Source: Burkholderiales bacterium
GTDB lineage: Bacteria > Pseudomonadota > Gammaproteobacteria > Burkholderiales > Burkholderiaceae_C
Reading direction: 5' to 3'
NCBI GenBank assembly: GCA_003963115.1
Contig: RXJQ01000017.1
Location: 62,001-126,000, forward strand
Length of the DNA: 64,000 nucleotides
Part shown: one piece after another, positions 10,019 through 19,260 of the stretch
How positions within the stretch are numbered: position 1 is the first letter of the stretch
Layout: each line of letters opens with the position of its first letter
Program-made: the position numbers and the translations under genes
Notes under the pieces: model-generated
Database searches by the model: none
What the model saw: the letters and a program-made list of their open reading frames with translations, nothing else
Told to the model about the DNA's origin: nothing

Positions 10019-10128
10019 GACACCACCTTGCCGCATCCCGCAGCGCCTGTCAGCCCCCAGGGCAGCAAACCCCAGCGACAAAATGGGACAATCACGCCCT
10101 GATTCCCCTGAGAGAGACCCCCTCAACG

Positions 10129-12201
10129 ATGTTCGCCCTGTTTGACGATGCCGGTAAATTCCAGGCTGGCCGTGTGATGTCCGAAGCCGACAGCTCGATG
10201 CAGATCGAGTTGGATTCGGGCAAGCGCGTGAAGGTGAAAGCCGCCAACGTGCTGATCAAATTTGCCAAGCCCTCGCCCGCCGAGGTGCTGGGGCAGGGGG
10301 CTGCTCAGGCGGCCGACATCGATGTGGACCTGATCTGGGAAGTCGCCCCGAACGAGGAATTCGGCTTCGAGGATCTGGCGCGCGAGTACTTCAGCGCCAA
10401 TGCCGATGCCGTGCAGCAGGCCGCCATGCTGATGCGCCTGTTCGACACCCCGCACTACTTCCACCGCCGTGGCAAGGGGCGTTTCCGCAAGGCGCCCGAA
10501 GATATCCTCAAGCAGGCCCTGGTCGCCATCGAGCGCAAGAAGCAGCAGGCTTTGCAGATCGCGCAATGGGCCGAGGAGCTGGCCGCCGGCAACTGCCCAC
10601 CGCCGATCAAGGAACAGCTCTACAAGATCCTCTTCAAGCCCGACAAGAACGGGCCCGAGTACAAGGCCGTGGTCGACGCCGCCAAGGCCACGCAGCGCGC
10701 CCCGCTGGACCTGCTGAAAGACGCCGGCGCCATCGACAGCCCCTACCAGTTCCACTTCAAGCGCTTCCTGTTCGAGTTCTTCCCGAAAGGATGCGGCTTC
10801 CCGGCCGTGCAGGCGCCGCCCATCAAGGACGAACTGCCGCTGGCTGCCGTGCGCGCCTTCTCGATCGACGACTCGATGACGACCGAGATCGACGACGCCC
10901 TGTCTGTGCAGGGCCTGGGCACTGGCACCGTCACCTACGGCATCCACATCGCCGCGCCCAGCCTGGCCATCGCGCCGGGCTCGCCGGTCGATGCCCTGGG
11001 CCGTGCGCGCATGTCCACGGTCTACATGCCCGGCCACAAGATCACCATGCTGCCCGACGACGTCGTGCAGACCTACACGCTGATCGAAGGCCGCGACTGC
11101 CCGGCCGTGTCGCTCTACATCACGTTTGACGAGGCCACGCTGGAGGTCAAGGGCAGCGAGACCAAACTGGAGCGCGTGCCCATCGCCGCCAACCTGCGCC
11201 ATGACAAGCTCGATGGCGTCATCACCGATGCAACCCTGAGCGGCGAGGCGCCCGCCGACTATGCCTTCGCCAGCGAACTGGCCTTCGCCTACCGTCTGGC
11301 CAGGCACCTCAAGGCCCGGCGCGAGGTCGTGCGCGGCAAGCCCGAAACCTTCAACCGGCCGGACTACAGCTTCAAGCTCCTGGGCGCCAATGGCGAGAAC
11401 ACCATGAGCGACGGCATCGAGCCGCAGGGCAACGAGCAGGTCGTCATCGGCATCCGCGCGCGGGGGTCGGCGCTCGATCTCATTGTGGCCGAGGCCATGA
11501 TCCTGGCCAACAGCACCTGGGGCGGCTGGCTGGCCGAACTGGGCGTGCCCGGCATCTACCGCAGCCAGGCCAGCCTGCAACCCGGCATCAAGGTGCGCAT
11601 GGGCACCAAGGCGCTGCCGCACGCCGGCATGGGCGTGGCGCAGTACACCTGGGCCACCTCGCCGCTGCGCCGCTACGTGGACCTGGTCAACCAGTGGCAG
11701 ATCGTCGCCTGCGCCAAGAACGGCCGCACCGCCGCGCTGGCCGCGCCCTTCAAACCCAAGGACGCCGAGCTGTTTGCCATCATCTCCAACTTCGACACGG
11801 CCTACAGCGCCTACAACGGTTTCCAGTCCAGCATGGAGCGCTACTGGACGCTCAAGTACCTCGGCCAGCAGGGCCTCACTGAGCTGGATTGCGCCGTGAT
11901 GGTCAATGGCCTGGTGCGGGCGGACACCCTGCCTCTGGTCTTCAAGGCCATCGGTGCCGACAACCTGCCTCGCCATGCCAAGGTGCGTGTGCGCATCACC
12001 GGCGTCGATGAGCTGACCCTAGACGTGCACGCCAGCGTGGTGGCGCGTCTCGATGACGCCACACCTGCAGATCAGGGTGTGGATGAGGGTATCAGCGAAG
12101 GCGAGGACGACGAAGAGGTGCTGGACAATGCAGGACCGTTGACCCTGGCCATTGACGTGACCGATGCCGACGCCCCGGCAGGCGACGCGCCGGCTCCCTG
12201 A
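10129..12201 (+). CDS. RNB-domain exoribonuclease (RNase II family)
   Basis: FSIDDSMTTEIDDALSVQ...YGIHIAAPSLAIAPGSPVDALGRARMSTVYMPGHKITMLPDDVV; SPLRRYVDLVNQWQI. Confidence 0.92.
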   Translation: MFALFDDAGKFQAGRVMSEADSSMQIELDSGKRVKVKAANVLIKFAKPSPAEVLGQGAAQAADIDVDLIWEVAPNEEFGFEDLAREYFSANADAVQQAAMLMRLFDTPHYFHRRGKGRFRKAPEDILKQALVAIERKKQQALQIAQWAEELAAGNCPPPIKEQLYKILFKPDKNGPEYKAVVDAAKATQRAPLDLLKDAGAIDSPYQFHFKRFLFEFFPKGCGFPAVQAPPIKDELPLAAVRAFSIDDSMTTEIDDALSVQGLGTGTVTYGIHIAAPSLAIAPGSPVDALGRARMSTVYMPGHKITMLPDDVVQTYTLIEGRDCPAVSLYITFDEATLEVKGSETKLERVPIAANLRHDKLDGVITDATLSGEAPADYAFASELAFAYRLARHLKARREVVRGKPETFNRPDYSFKLLGANGENTMSDGIEPQGNEQVVIGIRARGSALDLIVAEAMILANSTWGGWLAELGVPGIYRSQASLQPGIKVRMGTKALPHAGMGVAQYTWATSPLRRYVDLVNQWQIVACAKNGRTAALAAPFKPKDAELFAIISNFDTAYSAYNGFQSSMERYWTLKYLGQQGLTELDCAVMVNGLVRADTLPLVFKAIGADNLPRHAKVRVRITGVDELTLDVHASVVARLDDATPADQGVDEGISEGEDDEEVLDNAGPLTLAIDVTDADAPAGDAPAP

Positions 12202-12243
12202 CAGGCCTTTCTTCACCCGCCTCTTCGTCCTCGCGGTCACCGC

Positions 12244-13119
12244 ATGCTGCAACGCCTCGTGTCACTGTGGAAGCAACTGTCCCTCTTGCAGATTTGTCTG
12301 GGGGTGTCGGCGCTGCTGCACATCGGGCTGTTCAGCTTCCGCTTCATCGACCCCGAGGGCTTCAACCGCACCTTCAAGGACACCCCGCTGGAGGTGATCC
12401 TGGTCAATGCCGGCAGCGAAGCCAAACCCGACAAAGCCCAGGCGCTGGCGCAGCAGAACCTGGCCGGTGGCGGCGAAAGCACCGGTCGCGCCACCTCGCC
12501 CCTGCCACCCTCGCCCGAAGCCGAGACGGGCGACGCCATGGAGCAGACCGCCCGCATGATCGAGCAGATGCAGCAGGAACAGCAGCAACTGCTCACCCAG
12601 GTCAAGGGCGAGCTCTCTGCCCTGCCGCCGCCGCAGCCCCGCGCCAAGGCCGAGACCGAGCAAAGCCGCGCCGACGAAGAACGCCGACGCCAGCTCACCA
12701 AGCTGCTGGCCGAGATCGAAAAGCGCATCCGCGAAGAAAACGAGCGCCCCAAGAAGCGCTACATCAGCCCGGCCACAATGAAGTCGGCCGACGCGCTGTA
12801 CTACAGCCAGTTCCGCACCCAGGTCGAACGCGCCGGCACCGAGCACTTCCCCACGCTCAACGGCCAGAAGCTCTATGGCGAGCTGGTGATGGAAGTCTGG
12901 CTCAACCGCCAGGGCAAGGTGGTGGACGCCATCATCACGCAGCCCTCTCGCAGCAAGCAGCTCGACAAGCGCGCCCGCGCCATCGTGACGGCCGCCGGCC
13001 CCTTTGGCGCGGTGCCCCCTGAGGTGATCGCCGGCAAGGACCTGCTGCTGATCTCCTCGCGTTTCCGTTTCACCCGTGAAGCGGGCCTGCAGGCTACTAC
13101 CCAGGCCCCCGGACCTTGA
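12244..13119 (+). CDS. TonB-like energy transducer family protein
   Basis: N-terminal TM, Glu/Gln-rich linker, C-terminal [46 protein letters not shown]. Confidence 0.75.
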   Translation: MLQRLVSLWKQLSLLQICLGVSALLHIGLFSFRFIDPEGFNRTFKDTPLEVILVNAGSEAKPDKAQALAQQNLAGGGESTGRATSPLPPSPEAETGDAMEQTARMIEQMQQEQQQLLTQVKGELSALPPPQPRAKAETEQSRADEERRRQLTKLLAEIEKRIREENERPKKRYISPATMKSADALYYSQFRTQVERAGTEHFPTLNGQKLYGELVMEVWLNRQGKVVDAIITQPSRSKQLDKRARAIVTAAGPFGAVPPEVIAGKDLLLISSRFRFTREAGLQATTQAPGP

Positions 13120-13124
13120 ACACC

Positions 13125-13985
13125 ATGAGCACCGCAGACCGCTACGCCGTGGCCGGCAACCCGGTTGAACACAGCCGCTCGCCGCTGATTCACGCGCAGT
13201 TCGCCCAGCAGACCGGCCAGGCTGTCGACTACGGCCGGCTGCTGTGCCCGCTGGACGATTTCAAAGCGCACATCCGGGCCTTTGCAGCCCAGGGCGCCAA
13301 GGGCTGCAACGTGACCGTGCCCTTCAAGTTCGAAGCCTTCGAGCTGGCCGCACGCCGCACACCTCGGGCCGAGCTGGCCCAGGCTGCCAACACCCTGCGC
13401 TTTGACGACCAGGCCCAAGGCGGCTGGCTGGCCGACAACACCGATGGCGTCGGCCTCATGCGCGACATCACCGTCAACGCGGGCGTGGCGCTGGCCGGCC
13501 GGCGCGTGCTGCTGCTGGGCGCGGGCGGTGCCAGCGCCGGCGTGCTGGGCCCCTTGATCGAAGCCCGACCGGCCGAGATCGTCATGGCCAACCGCACCGT
13601 GGAGAAAGCCCAGGCCATCGTCGAGCGGCACGCCACCTTCGCGGCCCAGCATGGCGTGAAGCTCAGCGCACGCGGTCTGCAGGAGGCCGGCGAAGCCTTC
13701 GACGTCTTCATCAATGGCACGGCCGCCAGCCTGGGCGGCAGCGGTGTGCCCGTGGGCCCGCAGGTGCTCAAACCCGGCGCGCTGGCTCTGGACATGATGT
13801 ACGGCCCCGCCGCACAGGTCTTCCTGGATTGGGCGCGCAGCCATGGCGCCATTGCCCGCGATGGCCTGGGCATGCTTGTCGAGCAGGCCGCCGAGAGCTT
13901 TGCCCTGTGGCGCGGCGTGCGGCCCGACACCGAGCCGGTGCTCGCCCACATGCGTGCCCAGGTCGATGCGGCCCGGCCCCATTGA
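13125..13985 (+). CDS. aroE: Shikimate dehydrogenase AroE
   Basis: [68 protein letters not shown]. Confidence 0.95.
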   Translation: MSTADRYAVAGNPVEHSRSPLIHAQFAQQTGQAVDYGRLLCPLDDFKAHIRAFAAQGAKGCNVTVPFKFEAFELAARRTPRAELAQAANTLRFDDQAQGGWLADNTDGVGLMRDITVNAGVALAGRRVLLLGAGGASAGVLGPLIEARPAEIVMANRTVEKAQAIVERHATFAAQHGVKLSARGLQEAGEAFDVFINGTAASLGGSGVPVGPQVLKPGALALDMMYGPAAQVFLDWARSHGAIARDGLGMLVEQAAESFALWRGVRPDTEPVLAHMRAQVDAARPH

Positions 13986-14022
13986 CCGTCTACTCACACC
14001 CCTTCATCAGCAAGAGCCCCCG

Positions 14023-14826
14023 ATGCGTGCAGTCTGGCGAATCGTCGTCCTGGTGATCCTCAGCGGCCTGAGCCTGCAGCTCTACTTCGCCGCCCGCATC
14101 GGCCTGATGCGCGTGCTCGACCCACAGTCCACCACCTTCCAGCGCAGCGAAATGGCGCGCCTGGTGCGCGAGCAGGGCCGCATCCTCTGGGCTCAGGAAT
14201 GGCGCCCCTATGACGCCATCTCCGACAACCTCAAGCGCGCGGTGATCGCCTCGGAAGACGCCAACTTCGTCGACCACTGCGGCGTGGAATGGGACGCGCT
14301 GCAAAACGCCTGGAAGAAGAACAACCAGGCCCAGGCCAAGGCCGACCGCATCCACCAGCAGGCCCAGCAGCGCTACGACCGCGCCGTGGCACGTGCCAAG
14401 GCCCGTGGCCGCGCCCTGCCCGCGCCCCCTGCCACCACGGCCCAGGCGGCCGCCCCCAAGGTCATCGGTGGCTCGACCATCACACAGCAACTGGCCAAGA
14501 ACCTCTTTCTGAGCAGCGAGCGCAACTTCCTGCGCAAGGGCGAGGAGTTCCTCATCACCTTCATGCTCGAAGGCATCCTGGGCAAGGAACGCATCCTGGC
14601 TGTCTACCTCAACAACGTGGAGTGGGGTGAAGGCGTATTTGGTGCGCAGGCCGCATCACGCCACTACTTCCAGGTCGAAGCCGCGCAGCTCAGCCCCATG
14701 CAGGCAGCCCGCTTGGCCGTGATGCTGCCCGCGCCCAAGCGCTTCGAGCAGCAGCCGCGCTCGGGCTACATCATGAGCCGCTCGGGCACGATCGTGGCGC
14801 GCATGGGTGGCGCCGAGCTACCGTGA
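14023..14826 (+). CDS. mtgA: Monofunctional biosynthetic peptidoglycan transglycosylase
   Basis: N-terminal TM; VIASEDANFVDHCGVEWDALQNAW, GGSTITQQLAKNLFLSSERNFLRKGEEFLITFMLE, RILAVYLNNVEWGEGVFGAQAASRHYF. Confidence 0.95.
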   Translation: MRAVWRIVVLVILSGLSLQLYFAARIGLMRVLDPQSTTFQRSEMARLVREQGRILWAQEWRPYDAISDNLKRAVIASEDANFVDHCGVEWDALQNAWKKNNQAQAKADRIHQQAQQRYDRAVARAKARGRALPAPPATTAQAAAPKVIGGSTITQQLAKNLFLSSERNFLRKGEEFLITFMLEGILGKERILAVYLNNVEWGEGVFGAQAASRHYFQVEAAQLSPMQAARLAVMLPAPKRFEQQPRSGYIMSRSGTIVARMGGAELP

Positions 14827-14832
14827 TCAGCG

Positions 14833-15075
14833 TCACTTCTTGATGTTGTCGACGTCCTTTTGGTAGGCGTCGTAGGGCTGGCCGGCCTCTTTCATGCAGC
14901 GCTGGCGTTCAGACATGTCGGTCAGCTTGTTGCATTCGTTCTGGCGCCAGGCCTGACCGGTGCTGTAGGCCTGCTGTGTCGTGCAGCCGGCCAACAGGGT
15001 CATCGATACCAGTGAGGCCAGCAGCATCGCGCTCGCCAGCCTCACACCCCTGCGTGTTTTGATGTGATGGTTCAT
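14833..15075 (-). CDS. Small lipoprotein
   Basis: 80 aa, lipobox MTLLAGCTTQ, two further Cys. Confidence 0.6.
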   Translation of the reverse strand: MNHHIKTRRGVRLASAMLLASLVSMTLLAGCTTQQAYSTGQAWRQNECNKLTDMSERQRCMKEAGQPYDAYQKDVDNIKK

Positions 15076-15084
15076 GCGGCCATC

Positions 15085-15597
15085 TTAGGCCTTGTTCAAC
15101 CAGCGGCGCCAGGCAAAGGCGTCCACCGAGAAGCGTCCTGCGCCGAAGCAGGCCAACACCACGGCCAGGATGCCCCAGATGTAATGGTCCTTCAGTGCGG
15201 CAGGCGCCAGGTCCGGGTAGCTGATGGCCGCCACGGCGTTGACGAAGAACAGACCCACTGCGGCCGGACGCGAGATCAAGCCAAGCAGCAGGAGCGTCGA
15301 AAAGCCCAACTCGCCGCCCGTCCCCATCCAGGCGGCCAGCTCGGGCGGCAGCACGGGCACGTGGTACTCCTCGCTGAAGAGGAACAGGGTGGCATCCCAG
15401 TCGTGGATCTTGGTCAGGCCGGAGCGGAAGAACACCTCGAACAGGTAGAGGCGCGCTGCCAGCAGGGCGAGAGACTGGGGCCAGACTTCAAAGTTCAGCC
15501 AGGCCTGTGCGGCGCACACCAGGCGCGAGCGCCAGGTTCCGGCAGAGGCCGTATCGGCAGCAGGGGATGAAGGGGTGGGGGCGGATGTGGACATCAT
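15085..15597 (-). CDS. DoxX family membrane protein
   Basis: ALLAARLYLFEVFFRSGLTKIHDWDATLFLFSEEYHVPVLPPELAAWMGTGGELGFSTLLLLGLISRPAA. Confidence 0.85.
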   Translation of the reverse strand: MMSTSAPTPSSPAADTASAGTWRSRLVCAAQAWLNFEVWPQSLALLAARLYLFEVFFRSGLTKIHDWDATLFLFSEEYHVPVLPPELAAWMGTGGELGFSTLLLLGLISRPAAVGLFFVNAVAAISYPDLAPAALKDHYIWGILAVVLACFGAGRFSVDAFAWRRWLNKA

Positions 15598-15655
15598 CAG
15601 GTTCTCCTTGAAACATTCCCCATCTTGGTCGAGCGGCCCGCCGGTTTCTTACAAC

Positions 15656-15892
15656 CTAGCGCGCACCGGGTGCCGGCGGATCCTCATCATCCCCTGACAA
15701 GGCGGTGTCGTCCGGCCGGGACGCCAGCCCCTTCATGGCCTGACGCAGAAAGCCCAGTTGCCCACCGAAATTGCGGCAGCCGGAGCAGATCCAGGTGTGC
15801 ACGCGCAGCACGGTGCGCTCGGGGGTGCTCAGATCGCGCTCTTGGGATTCCGACAGCATGCGGGTGGCTTGGACGCAGTTCAACTTCAACAT
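15656..15892 (-). CDS. zf-HC2-like zinc-finger anti-sigma candidate
   Basis: 78 aa, HTWICSGC (H-x3-C-x2-C) motif, directly downstream of ECF sigma gene. Confidence 0.65.
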   Translation of the reverse strand: MLKLNCVQATRMLSESQERDLSTPERTVLRVHTWICSGCRNFGGQLGFLRQAMKGLASRPDDTALSGDDEDPPAPGAR

Positions 15893-15907
15893 CGTCGTGC
15901 GCCCCTT

Positions 15908-16561
15908 TCAAGCCGCCTGTGCGAACCAGCGCTGGTTCAGGCACTCGCGCAAGCGCAGGCGCGCACGGTGCAGCAAGACGAAAAGGTTGCTGCTACTGAC
16001 GCTGACCGTGGTGCAGATCTCGTCGGTCTCGAAGCCCATGAACTCGCGCATCATGAAGACACGTGCCTGATTCGCAGGCATGCCATCCAGGCAGACCTCC
16101 AGCACGGCCCAGAACTGCTGCTGCTCCAGGCTGGCTTCGGGGCAGTGCCAGGCAGTGGGCGTGCTGTCTTGCAGCCAGTGGCCGCGCTCGTCGAACAGGT
16201 CGGACAGGGCCTGTTCTTCATCGCCTTCCTTGAGCAGGCTGCTGGCGTCCACCATGCGCTGCTTGTGGCGCAACAGGTCGGCCACCTTGTTCTTGAGGAT
16301 GGCGAAGACCCAGGTCTTGATGGCCGCGCGGCCCGAGAAGCGCTGGGCCCCGACCCAGGCACCGGCCAGGGCCTCTTGCACCGCGTCTTCGGCCAGGTGG
16401 CCATCGCCGAGGTGCAACTGGGCAAACTTGACCATTTGCTTGCGCAAGGTGGCCAGAAAACCTGGGTCATCCAGGCCATGGCGGCCAGAAGCAGCTGAAG
16501 CCGACACAGGCTGGTCGGCTTCATCGTCAGGGAGGGGCAGGGAGGTGGTATCGCTGGACAT
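15908..16561 (-). CDS. ECF-type RNA polymerase sigma factor
   Basis: HLGDGHLAEDAVQEALAGAWVGAQRFSGRAAIKTWVFAILKNKVADLLR...ACLDGMPANQARVFMMREFMGFETDEICTTVSVSSSNLFVLLHRARLRLRECL. Confidence 0.92.
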   Translation of the reverse strand: MSSDTTSLPLPDDEADQPVSASAASGRHGLDDPGFLATLRKQMVKFAQLHLGDGHLAEDAVQEALAGAWVGAQRFSGRAAIKTWVFAILKNKVADLLRHKQRMVDASSLLKEGDEEQALSDLFDERGHWLQDSTPTAWHCPEASLEQQQFWAVLEVCLDGMPANQARVFMMREFMGFETDEICTTVSVSSSNLFVLLHRARLRLRECLNQRWFAQAA

Positions 16562-16630
16562 GAGGGCGGGCTGAGTCGTTTCAGCAAGCCCTCAATGTAC
16601 CGTCTTTGGCCACACCGAACGGTGACAAGG

Positions 16631-16798
16631 TCAGGCCGCTTCGTCCGCCTCGAAGTCCACCTTGTCGCGCACCGAGCAACCGGGGCAGGACCAGTCGTCG
16701 GGGATCAGCTTCCAGACCGTGCCGGGCTGGAAACCCTCATGAGGCTCACCCTTGGCTTCGTCGTACACGTATCCGCAATTGGGGCAGCGGTATGTCAT
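16631..16798 (-). CDS. rubA: Rubredoxin (55 aa, below ORF-track cutoff)
   Basis: MTYRCPNCGYVYDEAKGEPHEGFQPGTVWKLIPDDWSCPGCSVRDKVDFEADEAA: two CxxC knuckles; lies just downstream of alkB. Confidence 0.95.
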   Translation of the reverse strand: MTYRCPNCGYVYDEAKGEPHEGFQPGTVWKLIPDDWSCPGCSVRDKVDFEADEAA

Positions 16799-16828
16799 GT
16801 TCTTGTATCTCCTCGGTAGACAGGGACC

Positions 16829-18019
16829 TCAGCCTTGTCGGGCCAAGGTGCGCGCCTGCTCAGCATAGCGCGCCATCAGTTCCTCACGGCGGGGTTCGTA
16901 CATGTTGATGCGGCCCATGTCGCCCTTGTAGTGGGCCAGCACGCGCTTGTTCATCACCGCATACCAGATGGGCGGGAAGTAGGCCAGGGTGATCATGCCG
17001 GCATAGCCTGAGGGCAGTTGCGGGCTGTGCTCGAAGTGGCGCAGTGCCTGGTACTTGCGGGTCGGGTTGGCGTGGTGATCGCTGTGGCGCTGCAGGTGGT
17101 AGAGGAACAGGTTGGTCACCATGTGGTTGCTGTTCCACGAGTGCTCGGGCTCACAGCGCTCGTAGCGGCCATCGGCCTTCTTCTGGCGGCACAGGCCGTA
17201 ATGCTCCAGGTAGTTCACCACTTCGAGCAGGTGGAAGCCGTAGATGGCCTGGATGATCAAGAAGGGCAGCACGGCCCAGCCCAGAACGAGGATCACAGCC
17301 CCGAAGAGCACAAGCGACATCGCCCAGGATTGCAGGTTCTCGTTGTCGGTGCTCCACACGCTCTTGCCTTGACGGGCCAGGCGCTCGGCTTCAAGGTGCC
17401 AGGCCGAACGCAGGCTGCCGAACACGGTGCGGGGCAGGAAGGCCCAGAAGGATTCGCCAAAGCGCGAGCTGGCGGGATCTTCGGGCGTGGCCACGTTCTT
17501 GTGGTGACCCCGGTTGTGCTCGATGTAGAAGTGGCCGTAGAAGGTGGGGGCCAGCGAGATGCGGGCCATCCAGCGGTCGAACTTGGACTTCTTGTGGCCC
17601 AGCTCGTGCGCTGTGTTGATGGCGATGCCGTTGACCATGCCCACGCTCAGGGCCAGGCCGATCTGGTGGTACCAGGGCATGTCAATGGTGACGGCGAACC
17701 AGGCGCCCAGGAGGGTCACGGCCAGTTGCAGCGGCACGAAGGCATACAGCACCCAACTGTAGTAGCGCTCGTCTTCCAGGCTTTGCAGCGCGCCATCAGG
17801 CGGGTTCTCGGCGTCCTCGCCGAATAGCCAGTCCAGCGCGGGGATGACCATGTGCACCAGCACCACCACGAACCACATGGTCCACATGGCCTTGCTGTAC
17901 CAGAACAAGGCCAACATGACCAGGCCGATACCCGGCACGGCTGGCCCGAGCAGCCACAGGTAGCGTTTGGGATCGGCCCACTTCACGGTGGGCGCCGTCG
18001 AGACACTGGCTTGGGACAT
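16829..18019 (-). CDS. alkB: Alkane 1-monooxygenase AlkB
   Basis: Eight-His membrane di-iron signature: HELGHKK, EHNRGHHKNVATPEDPASSRFGE, LQRHSDHHANPTRKYQAL; NYLEHYGL. Confidence 0.95.
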   Translation of the reverse strand: MSQASVSTAPTVKWADPKRYLWLLGPAVPGIGLVMLALFWYSKAMWTMWFVVVLVHMVIPALDWLFGEDAENPPDGALQSLEDERYYSWVLYAFVPLQLAVTLLGAWFAVTIDMPWYHQIGLALSVGMVNGIAINTAHELGHKKSKFDRWMARISLAPTFYGHFYIEHNRGHHKNVATPEDPASSRFGESFWAFLPRTVFGSLRSAWHLEAERLARQGKSVWSTDNENLQSWAMSLVLFGAVILVLGWAVLPFLIIQAIYGFHLLEVVNYLEHYGLCRQKKADGRYERCEPEHSWNSNHMVTNLFLYHLQRHSDHHANPTRKYQALRHFEHSPQLPSGYAGMITLAYFPPIWYAVMNKRVLAHYKGDMGRINMYEPRREELMARYAEQARTLARQG

Positions 18020-18229
18020 GGATGCACTCTCCTTCAACTGCAGCCAGTGTCGTGAATTTGATCTGGCTCAGGAAGGGGCAAAAGTCCGCACCATCATTGC
18101 AATCCGCCGCCCTCCAACCCGGGTTTACCCGTGATTCATCAAACTTGTCACAAAGCCGGCGTTTGGCACCAGAAACGCGGTATTTCGGCTACCGTGGCGA
18201 CTGTCCCTTCATGGCATCCTTGAGCGAAT

Positions 18230-19210
18230 ATGGACAGCCTCAGCCTGATTTTGGACGACATGCACTTCAACGGTGTGGTGTTCGCGTCCACGCACAATAC
18301 GAGTCCATGGGCCTGGCGCATGGCCACACCCGGCCTGGCGTCCTTCCACATGGTCACCAGTGGTCAAGCTTGGCTGATCCGCGAGGGCGAGGAGCCTTTG
18401 CTGGTGCAGGCCGGCGACCTGATCGTGCAGCCTGCTGGTGGCCAGCACCGCATTCAAGACAGGCCTCAGACGATGGCCGTGGCACAAGATTTCTTGCCCA
18501 TCATGGCCAAGTCCGAACTGGAGCCCTATCGCCACGGCGGCGGTGGTCAACCCAGTTGTGACCTCATCAGCGGCCACGCGCGCTTCGATGTGGACATGGC
18601 CGCCCCTCTGATCGCCGCCCTGCCCTCGCTGATGCATGTGCGCGGACTGGGTGAGGCGCCACCGCTGTGGCTGGCCATCGGCCTGCAGTTCCTGGCGCAG
18701 GAAGTGATCGCGGCTCGGCCCGCTCAGCAGGCCATCATCAACCGCCTGGGCGACATCCTGTTCATGGAGTGCATCCGCGACTACGTCGAGTCGGTGCCCG
18801 AAGGTTCGGGCAACTGGCTGGCCGCCTTGAAGGACCGTGCCTTGTCTTGCGCGCTGGCGCACATGCACCGCGACCCGCGTCGCAACTGGACGGTGCCCGA
18901 GCTGGCGCAAGAGGCCTGCCTGTCGCGCTCGGCCTTTGCCGATCGCTTCACGCAGACCTTGGGCGAGCCACCCTTGACCTACCTGACGCGCCACCGCATG
19001 CGCCTGGCGGCACGGCAGTTGAGCAGCTCGGGGCTGCCAATCAACAAGATCGCCGATCAGGTGGGGTATGCCTCTGAAGCCGCCTTCAGCCAGGCCTTCA
19101 AGCGCGAATATGGCGCGTCGCCATCGGCATGGCGACAGCAGCGTCTGGCAGCGGCCATCAACCCGACAACGGTTGGCGCCATCGCAGCGGCCGGGCAACA
19201 GGCAGCCTGA
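18230..19210 (+). CDS. AraC family transcriptional regulator with cupin-type N-terminus, divergent from alkB
   Basis: WTVPELAQEACLSRSAFADRFTQTLGEPPLTYLTRHRMRLAARQLSSSGLPINKIADQVGYASEAAFSQAFKREYGASPSAWR. Confidence 0.92.
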   Translation: MDSLSLILDDMHFNGVVFASTHNTSPWAWRMATPGLASFHMVTSGQAWLIREGEEPLLVQAGDLIVQPAGGQHRIQDRPQTMAVAQDFLPIMAKSELEPYRHGGGGQPSCDLISGHARFDVDMAAPLIAALPSLMHVRGLGEAPPLWLAIGLQFLAQEVIAARPAQQAIINRLGDILFMECIRDYVESVPEGSGNWLAALKDRALSCALAHMHRDPRRNWTVPELAQEACLSRSAFADRFTQTLGEPPLTYLTRHRMRLAARQLSSSGLPINKIADQVGYASEAAFSQAFKREYGASPSAWRQQRLAAAINPTTVGAIAAAGQQAA

Positions 19211-19260
19211 CCGCAGTGCCCGGCTGTGCCTGATGGTCAGCGCACGAGTCAGCGCCGAAG

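Noticed and set aside
10123-11976. 617-aa minus-strand ORF antisense to the RNB ribonuclease
   Set aside because: Low-complexity GC-driven frame; the plus strand has clear RNB catalytic motifs.
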